64,000 nt of DNA from Sacculina carcini (lineage: Eukaryota; Arthropoda; Thecostraca; Sacculinidae): positions 3,222,798 through 3,286,797 of the forward strand of contig OU696578.1 of the NCBI GenBank assembly GCA_916048095.2, written 5' to 3'. Below the pieces are notes generated by a model, which worked only from the letters and a program-made list of their open reading frames with translations, was not told the DNA's origin and searched no databases. The first letter of the stretch is position 1. Every line of letters begins with the position of its first letter. Of the stretch, positions 23,714 through 33,978 are shown one piece after another. The translations under genes and the position numbers were made by a program.

Positions 23714-25804
23714 ATGCAATATATTCTGAAGAAGATCAATATTGAGGAGGCGTTTGCCAAACACCTCGCGTGGACCGGTGTTACCGAAAAGGCAGCAAGG
23801 TTATGCGTCCACTATAACAACACTTCAAAGTGGAGCATGCTTTCCAACTGGAAGAAGACCATTCGCCAGTGTCCCGCGTACTGTGTGCGCAATCTCAAAC
23901 AATACTCGGCAACCATGACCACCAAGAAGCCCAGCAAGGTCCTCGCCAAGTGTAGCAAGCATACCACTTTGCTGCAAAACCTGGAGATCTCGCTGCGTAT
24001 GTACAACAGACGTTGGCTTCTGGATTTCGTGGAGCAGCAAGGAATCATTGTTCTGCTCGACTACATGAATATCATTCTGTCGGCCAAAGAACGTCTTGAC
24101 CAAGAAGAGGAGACCACCACTCAAACTTGCTGTATGCCGATATTCTACAGATCAAAACCAAACACCAATAAGTCCATTCTTATTAAAAATGCACACCAGG
24201 TGTTGAAACAATGTGTGCTTGGTATCAAAGCAATAGTGGGAGATAAAGTATCCATCAATAAAATAATCCTGAATCGGGAAAATATCCTAGTGCTGGTACG
24301 TTACGTCTACTTTATCGTACAGGAGTCTTCGGCAACGATCATTATCGATCCAACAGCATCTACGATCATGGGCATTTTAAAAACGTTGGCGATAAACGAC
24401 CCATATGTCCACACTGTGCTTGAAGATTTTCGCTGCAATGATCTCTACACTCGTCAAATGGAAAGATTAAGTGATTTGGTCAATAATTTCGATGAGCCTG
24501 GGCCTGAATCGCCATATATTGAGATGCAAGATCCTGATACCAAAACTGAAACGGTCAGTGCGGACCTGGTGCCTGCGGCGGTGGCGACGGCGGCCAGCTC
24601 AATTGAGGCGGCAACGTGTCCCACCAAGTACTCGCTGGCCGATTTTGAGCTGATTAGCGTAATTGGACGCGGCGGCTATGGCAAAGTGATGATGGTGGAG
24701 CTGCGACGCACTCGGCGCGTGTACGCTATGAAGGTGATCAAGAAGGAGATGCTAACCTGCGACTTTTTTATCAAATCAGTAAAGATCGAAAAGAACGTCC
24801 TTCAGACAGTGTCCAACCATCCATTCCTGGTTGGACTGCACTCGTGCTTTCAGAGTTTCAGTCGGCTGTTTTTCGTGATTGAGCTTGTGAGCGGCGGTGA
24901 CCTCATGTTTCACATGCGTCGCCACGGCAAACTGCCGGAGGAGCACGTCAGGTTCTACTCTGCTGAGATTTGCATAGCGCTCAAATTTCTGCACGAGAAG
25001 GGCATCATCCATCGTGACCTGAAGCCGAAAAATGTGCTGATTGACCACGAGGGCCATATCAAGCTGACGGACTACGGCATATGCAAGGTGGGAATTCGGC
25101 CGGGCGACAGGACATTCACATTCTGCGGCACGCCCGGCTACATGGCACCGGAGATGCTGCGTGGCGAGGGTTACGACTTTAGTGTGGACTGGTGGGCGCT
25201 GGGTGTGCTCATGTACGAGATGATGACAAATGACAATCCGTTCAATATTGGCGATTTTCCTGACTGTACCACTGATAGATTACGTAAACTGTGCTGGATG
25301 TGTAATGCCACCAGGACACTACGCATTCCGCGGTCTTTGTCGGTGGAGACGCGCAACATCCTCAAGGGATTTATCAAGGAACACCCGCTGAAGCGACTGG
25401 GATGTCATTCGGATACCGGTATCCAGGACATACTGGAACACGCGTTCTTTGAGAGCATTGACTGGCAGCTACTGGAGCACAAAGAGCTGACGCCGCCGTA
25501 CAAGCCGTACATCAAGACCAAACGTGACCTGGCCAACTTTCCGCATGCTTTAACGGACCAACCGGTGTGGATGGCACCTGACAGACCAACCAATACACGC
25601 CTTCAATACATCGACCAGAGCAATTTTGACGGATTCGACTATGTCAACCTGTCACTGATAGGTCACACAGAAAGATGTTATACCATCGTTATAATTATAT
25701 CGGTATGTCTTATTATATTATTGATTCAAGCAGCGATGCAGCCAGTGGAGCGGTCACACCGGCCAGGATCAGTACCTCGGCCAGGACCAGAACGTGCCCG
25801 GTGA
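23714..25804 (+). CDS. Chimeric formin GBD/FH3 - atypical PKC kinase
   Basis: One open frame of 696 codons. Residues about 10-270 resemble the GTPase-binding/FH3 region of FMNL/DAAM-type formins: a 'KW' followed by P-x2-Y-x3-L-x2-Y, then KVLAKC..LQNLEISLR..., W101, DF.....VLLDYMN, then FH3-like helices VLKQCVLGIKAIV and TASTIMGILKTLA. Residues 311-650 are an AGC kinase closest to atypical PKC: G-loop GRGGYGKV 318-325, K340, E359, HRDLKPKN 433-440 (D435, N440), DYG 453-455 as in aPKC, activation-loop T469 in TFCGTP, MAPE 477-480, and hydrophobic motif FDGFDY 638-643 with the acidic residue typical of aPKC. The turn-motif Thr is A621. PB1, pseudosubstrate and C1 domains are missing. Residues 656-674 form a hydrophobic, tail-anchor-like segment. 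No intron is needed. All catalytic residues are kept, so an active Ser/Thr kinase is expected. Partner GTPases are inferred. Confidence 0.88.
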   Translation: MQYILKKINIEEAFAKHLAWTGVTEKAARLCVHYNNTSKWSMLSNWKKTIRQCPAYCVRNLKQYSATMTTKKPSKVLAKCSKHTTLLQNLEISLRMYNRRWLLDFVEQQGIIVLLDYMNIILSAKERLDQEEETTTQTCCMPIFYRSKPNTNKSILIKNAHQVLKQCVLGIKAIVGDKVSINKIILNRENILVLVRYVYFIVQESSATIIIDPTASTIMGILKTLAINDPYVHTVLEDFRCNDLYTRQMERLSDLVNNFDEPGPESPYIEMQDPDTKTETVSADLVPAAVATAASSIEAATCPTKYSLADFELISVIGRGGYGKVMMVELRRTRRVYAMKVIKKEMLTCDFFIKSVKIEKNVLQTVSNHPFLVGLHSCFQSFSRLFFVIELVSGGDLMFHMRRHGKLPEEHVRFYSAEICIALKFLHEKGIIHRDLKPKNVLIDHEGHIKLTDYGICKVGIRPGDRTFTFCGTPGYMAPEMLRGEGYDFSVDWWALGVLMYEMMTNDNPFNIGDFPDCTTDRLRKLCWMCNATRTLRIPRSLSVETRNILKGFIKEHPLKRLGCHSDTGIQDILEHAFFESIDWQLLEHKELTPPYKPYIKTKRDLANFPHALTDQPVWMAPDRPTNTRLQYIDQSNFDGFDYVNLSLIGHTERCYTIVIIISVCLIILLIQAAMQPVERSHRPGSVPRPGPERAR

Positions 25805-26643
25805 CATCGGCCGTGTTCAACATTGACAGGTCACATCTCGATCGATGTGTCTCTTGTCCATCTAATATCTAACATCTAGCATCAGCGTTGTGCTTCAAGT
25901 GCAAATCAACGCAACAAATCTGACGGAAGACACGTCATATTTCTACTTCTCTCTCTATCTGTCCTACTCTCTCTATCGTTTGCCGTAATCTCAAGCTGTG
26001 AAAACAGGGCGAGGAGATGAATGTTGGCAGCGGCTATTATTGCCATCTCCACTGTCCTAACACCTTTCCGAGAAGATTTATGACGTCACAATGAACTTGT
26101 GCACATTGCAAAAATATAGCCGATATTGTCGACATTCATGGCGAGCATGAACGAATGTAGTGGGCTTTGAGCTTGCTAGAACAAAAACACTCATTGAACG
26201 GACAATATGAAGATGTGACATTATTTGAATGGGACCAATTTTAATTGAGTGAATGTATCTTAAGTCAGACTGCTCAAGATTAAGTTTGACGAAATTATGA
26301 AAAAACGTTTGCCCACTGATAACAAAGAAAGCAGGCAACAATGAGTAGCTTGGCAGCTATGATACTCCCGCCATATGAGCGGATAATACTTTCCTCTGGG
26401 AAAGGGGGACCTGTAGCCACAGATCAAAATAATTACATCAGCAAGTAGTGTATTTAACCTTTGTATTGTAGCGCCTTCGTCGTCTTGATTTTATTATATT
26501 TTTTATATCTTACTTCGTGCGTTATTCGAAATTGTTTATTATTCATTTGTTTCCTTTTCATCGTTTTTCCGGTATTAATTCACTTCCACCCAAAACATTA
26601 ATATTCTTGTGGGGCAGAATTTGAATATCTTGTTATATATTTA
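25805..26643. other. Intergenic DNA 3' of the formin-PKC gene
   Basis: No gene. 26350-26416 is the second copy of the short dispersed repeat at about 18160. No clear AATAAA was found in the first few hundred bases, so the transcript end is unknown. Confidence 0.4.
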
Positions 26644-26919
26644 TGTTGACATATTTATTCTAGGTAATCAACGGAAAATTCACCTCAAAACAATACCATA
26701 TATTCCCTCACTCAAGATACACCGAACAACAACACGATGCGCCAAACACAATCATACAATATACATATAGTTGCCAATTCACGATGGATTTCGCCAAATG
26801 TTTTCACACATCACTCACACTAACACATGTTACGAAATCCACACGCACAAACGAGAACCTGTAACGCAATGAACAACAGCCGAACCAAGAAACACGAAAG
26901 AACACTTTGATACACAACA
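26644..26919 (-). repeat. Copia LTR (minus-strand element)
   Basis: On the minus strand the LTR begins TGTTGTGTATC at 26919 and ends ATGTCAACA at 26644, giving TGTTG...CAACA ends. About 150 bp (26650-26805) match, inverted, the LTR at 27536-27695. It directly follows the RNase H coding end at 26926, as a 3' LTR should. Confidence 0.75.
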
Positions 26920-26925
26920 TTCCTA

Positions 26926-27427
26926 TCAGGCTGCTCCATGTTTAGCAGTGAAGTGTCGATTGTTCATCATCTGGCTGCGTGCCTCTTCTAGTTTCATCCT
27001 ATTAACACATTTGGTAAACACATCCGCCAAATTATTACCTGATGGAACATATTGAACATTGACCAAGCCATTCTCTATTTCGGACCTGATAAAGTGGTAC
27101 TTAATGCCAATGTGTTTTGACCTTTGATGAAGTACACGACTATTAGCTAAAGCTATGGCTCCCTGGTTATCGCAAAACAACTTGGTACACTTTCCAAAAT
27201 TACCGCCCATTACGACAGATAGTTGTTTAAAAAACTTGGCCTCCTTATAGCCTCGGCCATGGCCATATATTCGGCTTCACACGATGATAAAGCTACTGTG
27301 GGTTGTTTGCGCGACTTCCACGATATGGGGGAACTGTGTGGAGTCATTCGGAAACAGTAGCCCGATATACTTCTACGATCTGATGAGCTACCCCAATCTG
27401 CATCACAAAATCCAGCAAGCTCAATAC
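26926..27427 (-). pseudogene. Ty1/copia RNase H C-terminus
   Basis: The minus strand encodes the copia RNase H: GFCDADWGS, SISGYCF, ALSSCEAEYMAMAEA, then LFCDNQGAIALA, RSKHIGIKYHFIRSEIENG and LADVFTK. D, E and D active-site positions are visible. A one-base loss near 27247 splits the frame. The element is cut at about 27427, where it abuts a copia element on the opposite strand. Reverse transcriptase is absent. Residual copy, inactive. Confidence 0.85.
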
Positions 27428-27535
27428 TCGAAGATCACAAACTTTAGATCTAACTTTAGAACTATTAAGATCACAAACTGAACCAATATATAAACAATGT
27501 ATGCCCCATAAATTTTGCTGTGACACCTAAATTGT

Positions 27536-27695
27536 TGTGTGAAAACTTTTGGCGAAATCCATCGTGAATTGGCAACTATATGTATATTGTATGATTGTGT
27601 TTGGCGCATCGTGTTGTTGTTCGGTGTATCTTGAGTGAGGGAATATATGGTATTGTTTTGAGGTGTTTTGATTACCTACAATAAATATGTCAACA
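27536..27695 (+). repeat. Partial 5' LTR of the plus-strand copia element
   Basis: Matches the minus-strand LTR from 'ttggcgaaatccatcgtgaa' to the terminal CAACA at 27691-27695. The 5' part of the LTR is missing or replaced. Confidence 0.7.
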
Positions 27696-28313
27696 GGTTA
27701 TGGGCCCAGACGGCTTCTGTTTGATGGTGATGCTCAGAATTTTGATTTGTGGGAGACTAAGTTTTTGGGATATCTCAGGATTCAGAAACTCCACCATGTA
27801 GTTGTGCCAGTGGAAGTATGGACAATCTCTACTGATAAAAATGAATTAGTTTTTGCGGAGCTCATACAGTATCTTGACGACAAAAGCCTCTCATTGATAA
27901 TAAGAGAAGCCAAGGATGATGGTGGAAAAGCTCTAAAGATTTTGAGAGAACACTACCGGTCGTGCAGAACACCAAGAATAATTTTATTGTACACGGAACT
28001 TACATCTTTGAAGAAATCAGCAAATGAGGATATGACAGATTACGTCATCCGAGCGGAAAATGCTGCAACTGGTCTGAAAAATGCGGGTGAATTGGTGAGT
28101 GACAATCTTTTGACGGCGATGGTTCTCAAGGGTCTCTCTGCTGACTATCAAACGTTCACAGCAGTGATAACGCAGAAGGAAAAACCGACGACTTTCGCCG
28201 ATTTCAAAGTGGCATTGCGAAGCTTTGAAGAAAATGTCCAGATCAAGGAATTAGATGGCGACACTATTCTGAAAAAAAACTATAGCAGTCAGCGAGGGAG
28301 CGACTGTTGCTGA
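27687..28313 (+). CDS. Copia gag, N-terminal part
   Basis: A 208-codon ORF with a copia capsid (UBN2-like) pattern: RRLLFDGDAQNFDLWETKFL near residues 8-27, then LREHYRSCRTPRIILLYTEL and MVLKGLSADYQTF. Its ATG is in the last nine bases of the LTR, and codons 4-8 are the primer-binding site. The frame ends at 28311-28313, just before the zinc knuckle, which is in another frame. It is a degraded element, so the protein may not be made. Confidence 0.8.
   Translation: MSTGYGPRRLLFDGDAQNFDLWETKFLGYLRIQKLHHVVVPVEVWTISTDKNELVFAELIQYLDDKSLSLIIREAKDDGGKALKILREHYRSCRTPRIILLYTELTSLKKSANEDMTDYVIRAENAATGLKNAGELVSDNLLTAMVLKGLSADYQTFTAVITQKEKPTTFADFKVALRSFEENVQIKELDGDTILKKNYSSQRGSDCC
27696..27710 (+). promoter_or_regulatory. 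Copia primer-binding site (initiator tRNA-Met type)
   Basis: GGTTATGGGCCCAGA immediately follows the LTR's CAACA end. This is the motif used by animal copia elements, complementary to an internal part of initiator tRNA-Met. It lies inside the gag reading frame. Confidence 0.75.
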
Positions 28314-28326
28314 TCGGCGGCCTCTG

Positions 28327-29181
28327 GTGACATGTTATGGTTGTGGTAAAAAGGGGCATATACTGCGAAACTGCACTCAGAAACCGCGCAGATGGTGTGA
28401 AGTGTGTAACAGTCACACTCATGATACCAAATTCTGCAGGAGGAAGATTCATGTGAAAACTGTGAGCAACGAGAACGACGATTTTGTATTCAAGGTCAGT
28501 AGTAATGTTATGAACGTGGATATTGATGATGTGAATGTTGAAAGAGGTGGTTTTGGTCATGTGGAAGTGGTTAATAGTTTGCTTGTTGATTGCGAAGCTA
28601 CAGCGCATATTGTGAGATAACGTGATAATTTTGTGTCTTTTGATGAAACGTTTGAGGGTTCTCGTCATTGTATTGAGTTGGCGGATGGTAGTCGAGTTAA
28701 GGGTGTTGTCGAACAAAAGGGAACAGCATGTGTTTCACTGTATGATTCAGGCGGTGAATCTAGACATGTTTTGCTAGAAAATGCTCTACTTGTGCCATCA
28801 TTTTCTCAGAACATTCTTTCTGTACAGGCTGCTGCAGAAAAGGGAAGTGAAGTGTCTTTTATTGGTAATCACGGATATTTTATCACACCTGATGGAACAA
28901 AGTTTCATATTAAGAAAAAGCGTAATCTTTATTATCTGTATAGTGTTGTACATGATAATGATGCCCGGCGATCACTGAAATCGTGGCATAGTACTTTTGG
29001 TCATTGTAATGTAAATGATATAATTAAATTGGAAAAGGTAGTGAATGGAATGACAATCACTGTTGTGAACGCGAGGCAATATTTGACTTGTATTAGTTCA
29101 ACCCGTCATTCTTTGTCACTTGCTGCGGTCGAAAGACAAAAGGGGGTTTTCAGTATTTGGATTGTTTTGGTGATGGATTGA
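28327..29181 (+). pseudogene. Copia zinc knuckle, protease and integrase start
   Basis: 28327-28450 encodes the CCHC knuckle CYGCGKKGHILRNC and a second Cys/His cluster (WCEVCNSHTHDTKFC). The protease region has 'LLVDCEATAHIV' near 28586 (DSGAT-type active site with Ser and Gly altered), then a TAA at 28618. 28633-29060 gives the protease C-terminus and the pre-integrase 'SWHSTFGHCNVNDIIKLEK' with the H-H start of the HHCC finger. The integrase core dissolves by 29181. The rest of pol is missing. Confidence 0.8.
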
Positions 29182-29453
29182 AAGGGCGTGGATCGCAAAG
29201 AGATATTGTAACTTATCTTATCTTATACTGACCTGGTCTTATCGTCAGCTTATACGTATCGTCATCCTATCTGATTTTCAACGTTTGAAGGGAAATTTAT
29301 ACACGGATTGTGGAAAGAAGGATTAACATCGTATTGCTGGAACGATATTTTGGTTCACATATTTCGTGCTGCATATGTCTGTGCGGAGTATATTGGTGGA
29401 AATCCATTGGTCATAACAAAGCTTACAATATCTCTGAAATTGTGCGTAAAACC

Positions 29454-30408
29454 ATGTCATTATCGATGATGAAAAGAAAACGTGGCAGTCAAGCTGCAAT
29501 AATCACCAGACTGAGACAAAGAGGAGAACTGATAATTTTGTCAAATGGCAGTCGTGATGGACTATTGGAGGTATTGAAGGAAGTTGATGAAGCGCTAACT
29601 GTGTGTTGTGAAATTAATGCAGAGTATGTAGATAGTCTAGCGTCAGATGAGGAGGAGACACACAGAGCAGCTGCTTATGAAGAAAAGGTAATAGCAGACT
29701 GCGAAACCTTCAGGGTATCATTAACACAGTATTTGCAGAAGAGAGCAGGCGACACACCATCTGTGGTATCAGAGGCTAGTGCTGTTCCGTCGGCCACTTC
29801 TGCACATTCTCAGGCAGCTGCAGAAGTAGAACTGCAAGTCAAGCAGGAGACACAGCAGTTGAAACAAAGACTGTTTATGCAAAGAGAGAAACAAGAATTG
29901 GAAGACAAGTTACTTCTCAAAGTCAAGGAAGACGAGGATGAAGCAGCCAGACTCCGATCAGAGTTATGGAAAAAAACAGAGCATTCATTGGAGTGGGAGA
30001 GGAGAAATGACTTTGAACCGGAAGACCCAGTCAATGAGGGGAACACACATGACTCTGCGAAACTTCAAGAAGGGCAGCAACAAGGAGCTAGAACGGCTAC
30101 GGAGCCAGTGAGTACAGCCAATACACATATTGATCACACTCTACCTAGATTGACTCTGCCAGTATTCTCTGGTGATGTTGCGGAATGGCCAAGATGGTAT
30201 ACGCTCTACAAGTTATCTTTTGGGCACTTACAGTACATGGGGCCACCGCAAAGTGGTAATAATGCTTGCACTCTTCCCATGCTACTAGATTTAACTGATA
30301 CTGATGTTACTGATGTTACTGATGTTACTGATGTTACTGATGTTACTGATGTTACTGATGTTACTGATGTTACTGATGTTACTGATGTTACTGATGTTAC
30401 TGATGTTT
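29454..30408 (+). pseudogene. BEL/Pao gag, truncated into a 9-bp repeat
   Basis: From about 29454 the frame encodes a BEL/Pao gag: an N-terminal helical region (KRKRGSQAAIITRLRQRGEL), a long charged coiled coil with many Glu/Lys near residues 180-245, and the DUF1759 signature LPRLTLPVFSGDVAEWPRWY near 30147-30200. After about 30 more residues it runs into about 12 tandem copies of GATGTTACT, read as Asp-Val-Thr repeats, and stops at 30408. The capsid C-terminus, zinc knuckles and pol are absent. Confidence 0.8.
30299..30407. repeat. 9-bp minisatellite (GATGTTACT)n
   Basis: About 12 near-perfect units at the 3' end of the BEL gag fragment. Confidence 0.95.
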
Positions 30409-30939
30409 AACTGATGTTAGGTCTGATTTTCTTGCTTAGGACAAGCACCTATGATGAGGAAAACTCCGCGGAATAGAGCGTCAACTAGTTGCAATCATGT
30501 AGTGTGTACCAAGCGCTGATTATAACTAACAATAGATGCTACTGTGTTGATGGTGTCATGCTGCACTTGAAATGTAGTTGAGGCGGAATGACATGCACAG
30601 CACATACGACAGGCACGTGGGGCAGAATAAACTGCAGGGCTACATTTAGTACGGTTGAAGCGCCATCTGGAGTCTTGTTCGTTCGAGCAACATTTCACGT
30701 GGTTGTCGGGCAATAGAAGTATGTTGGAACACCAGTGATATTAACTATACCTTTTACAATTGCATATGTCCCAACTGAAATCAAAATTGCTATCAAAATC
30801 CCAGCTAGAACCACAATGTATGTTTTTGTTTTTTCATTTTATATCAAACGTAATTGTTATCAGTACATTTTATTGTATTTCATATGAACAATTTAGCATT
30901 TGTTGTAAAACACAGCTATTTACTACTTACTATTTACTA
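30409..30939. other. Non-coding DNA
   Basis: A 72-codon minus-strand ORF (30713-30495) has a Cys-rich run RMCCACHSA but no family match I can name. Nothing else recognised. Confidence 0.3.
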
Positions 30940-31125
30940 CTATACCATTTGCAATTTGATTTGAGAAAAGTGAAAATAGAATTGAGAAAAGTGAAAATAG
31001 ATTTGAGAAAAGTGAAATTAGATTTGAGAAAAGTGAAATTAGATTTGAGAAAAGTGAAATTAGAATTGAGAAAAGTGAAATTAGAATTGAGAAAAGTGAA
31101 AATAGAATTGATCCATGTTATTTCA
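30940..31125 (+). repeat. 21-bp minisatellite element, copy 1
   Basis: Seven tandem 21-bp units of the form 'ttgagaaaagtgaaaatag', bounded by 'ataccatttgcaatttga' and 'ttgatccatgttattt'. The same unit order and flanks recur inverted at 33379-33564, so core and flanks move or duplicate together. Confidence 0.9.
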
Positions 31126-31345
31126 AACATATAAATTATCGTTATAACCCGAAAATGCAAATTTATTTCATATATTTGTTTAAAAAATAATAAACTGAGA
31201 ATCTTGTAACATCTCTAATATCTTTATTGAACAGAAATTCATTGAAATATCATAATCAGACATCAGACATTAGCAGTGATTCCACAATACGTGTAAACAG
31301 CCATTAAGTACAACAAAATCAGTTTAAATAATCGCAAACGAATTA

Positions 31346-32384
31346 TGGATGCGTGTAGAAACGAAAGGGATTGGAAGAATGTAGCTAAAACACTCGGTGT
31401 TAACATAAAACGGTCTTTTACTGGCTGAAATCCAACGAGGATTGCCCAAAACACCGGGGAGGCAATCGCGTGAAAAAAACGCCACAAATGATTAACACAA
31501 TAATATCAGCGGTTGAAAAAACGCCGTCACTCACTCTGACAGACCTGCAGCTCATCATCCACTCGCAGCATGTATATCAGGTGTGCCTAAACACAATCAG
31601 GAACTGGCTTGACGGGGAGTTGTTGTCGCTGAAAGCCTTGCGACCGACGAATGATCGCATGAGCAACGCCGACAATAAGCGAAAAAGGGCCGAATACATG
31701 GAGGAACTCTTCCGTATTCGGTCCGATGGTCGCACGCCAGTGTGGGTGGATGAGACGAACTTCAATTTGTTCTGCAAGCGCAGCCAAGGACGGTCAAAAG
31801 TGGGGAGCAGAGCTGCTGTGGTTCTCCCGGCCAGCAAAGGCACCAATCTGCACATCATTGGCACCATGGCAACAACAATACTCGTCCTCATGTCCACCAG
31901 GCGGGGCTCGTTCAACAAGGAGAGCTGTGCTGAATGCTTTCAGTGTCTGGTGGAGCAGTGTCGCCAAGCTGGAATCGATCGCCCCACGGTAATTTTTGAC
32001 AACGCCCCAGCACACAGTCCACTGGAGGCAGTGTTTGAGGAGCAGCAGGACATTTAGCTGCTCAGAAAGACCCCCTACTCGTACCTGCTCAGTCCTATCG
32101 AGCTTTCATGGAGCTCAATAAAGAGCCACGTGAAAAGAAGTTTAAGGGAGAAAATGCCCGATGTGCTGGCCATGACTCGAGACAACGCCGGCCCGTCCAT
32201 TACCGAGCAGCGGATGCAACTGCTGGAGACGGTCGCTCTCGAGGCGATCAGCCACGTGGATACAAGTCGTATCCAGTGCATTGTATCATACAACGCACCT
32301 GCAGAGCTACGCCAATCGGGTAGAGCGTTACTACGCTGCAGCGTTCCGCGGAGAAGACCTCGTCGAGATTTCTTGACTCATTAA
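31346..32384 (+). pseudogene. Tc1/mariner (IS630-type DDE_3) transposase
   Basis: An N-terminal helix-turn-helix begins at 31346 (MDACRNERDWKNVAKTLGVN) and changes frame by a one-base loss near 31416. The frame then stays open through the first catalytic Asp in VDETNFNLF, KGTNLHIIGTM, and the second Asp in FDNAPAH. A single TAG at 32055-32057 interrupts it before PYSYLLSPIELSW, which carries the catalytic Glu about 33 residues after the second Asp. It ends at 32384. About 345 residues in total, normal for the family. Terminal inverted repeats were not found. Confidence 0.85.
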
Positions 32385-32879
32385 TTTTGTATTGTTTGTG
32401 TATACTTGTTCTCTTGATTAATTTCCGTTCATCAGCTGGCGTGACGTTTCAATGCTATTTGAATTCAAACAACGCGTGTACTTAAATTCAAGCGAAAAGG
32501 CAAGATATCACCACTCAACACAATCACAACACAGCATGGCCCACTAAAACACCTTCACTAACAAACACACACGAACGTTGTGCGCAAACAACTGCCCTAT
32601 GGCGCGCACTGCCCCAGTGGCGCGCTGGGCCCCACCCCCTGCATCCCCACACCAGCGAGTTCACTCCTTGGAAATGCTGCGCTCGCTCATAACACGTGCA
32701 TACAACATACATACACTCACACTACCTCGCACACACAAATAGACACCATACACAAAAATATACTGTACAATATTAAACATAGTAAAGATGGCTAGCAACG
32801 ACAAGCGCCATTCGCACGTGATGCCTTAACACTTGCCATAAGCTGGATTGTACCGTCTCTGAAATTGTTGTTTCTGTAG
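32385..32879. other. Non-coding DNA
   Basis: CA-rich stretches near 32560-32760; no gene recognised. Confidence 0.4.
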
Positions 32880-33022
<143 letters not shown>

Positions 33023-33378
33023 TGTGTACACGTGTGTGCACGCTTTGCTTGCGAGTGCTCTCCGAGAACAGTGGCTCTATGCAAAATCGCTGACAATGAT
33101 ATATTGGCTGATAGAATTCCTCATAAAGTAAGCACATGTACGGTACATATATGTATTAAAATTGTAGTACATAGTACATATCATTGCACATAATTGTATA
33201 GTACATATTAAGTAGTACATATCTGTATTGTAATTGAATTGAATATAATTAAATAATTTGTTATACATATTTAAATGCACTGGAGAGCACAATAGTGACC
33301 TTATAGCTTAAATAATTAATATATCACTTAATTTTATGTAACACTTCTAAACATTTCAAATGAATACTCATAATGTGT

Positions 33379-33564
33379 AAAATAACATGGATCAATTCTA
33401 TTTTCACTTTTCTCAAATCTAATTTCACTTTTCTCAATTCTAATTTCACTTTTCTCAAATCTAATTTCACTTTTCTCAAATCTAATTTCACTTTTCTCAA
33501 ATCTATTTTCACTTTTCTCAATTCTATTTTCACTTTTCTCAAATCAAATTGCAAATGGTATAGT
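33379..33564 (-). repeat. 21-bp minisatellite element, copy 2 (inverted)
   Basis: Inverted copy of 30940-31125, again seven units with the same two flanks. It is followed at 33567-33640 by a segment shared with 60590-60660 (near the start of repeat X). Confidence 0.9.
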
Positions 33565-33978
33565 TCGAAAGTGAGAGCACATTTTGCGTAGAACACCAAT
33601 GATTTGAAGCTCAGTAATATGAAATGTTATGATATCATACTCTACAATTATTCATAATTATAATTACTATATAATTAGTCATAAGGAGCCCAAAAATCTA
33701 TATCTTTTTGATCTGAGATAAGTATTAAATACGTTATAAATGCAACTTTTTGTTTTAGCGCAAATTTTTATTTTTATGATCAACTATATAGATTTAGGAC
33801 AATTTTGAATTTTTAGAACAATTATTTCACACTATCAAGAATAATATTCAGTTCTTAATGTGTACAATGCATAAAATGTTGATGTATTGTCAACATAAAC
33901 TCGATACGTATGCATATGGAAGGCGTGTGAATATTGTGTCCGTGTGTGGTGCTAGACATACTGCGTGTGCATAGCACG

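Noticed and set aside
30930..31134. LRKVK-repeat protein on the plus strand (and its mirror at 33.4 kb)
   Set aside because: An open frame is expected from a 21-bp tandem repeat; no start context or extra domain supports a gene.
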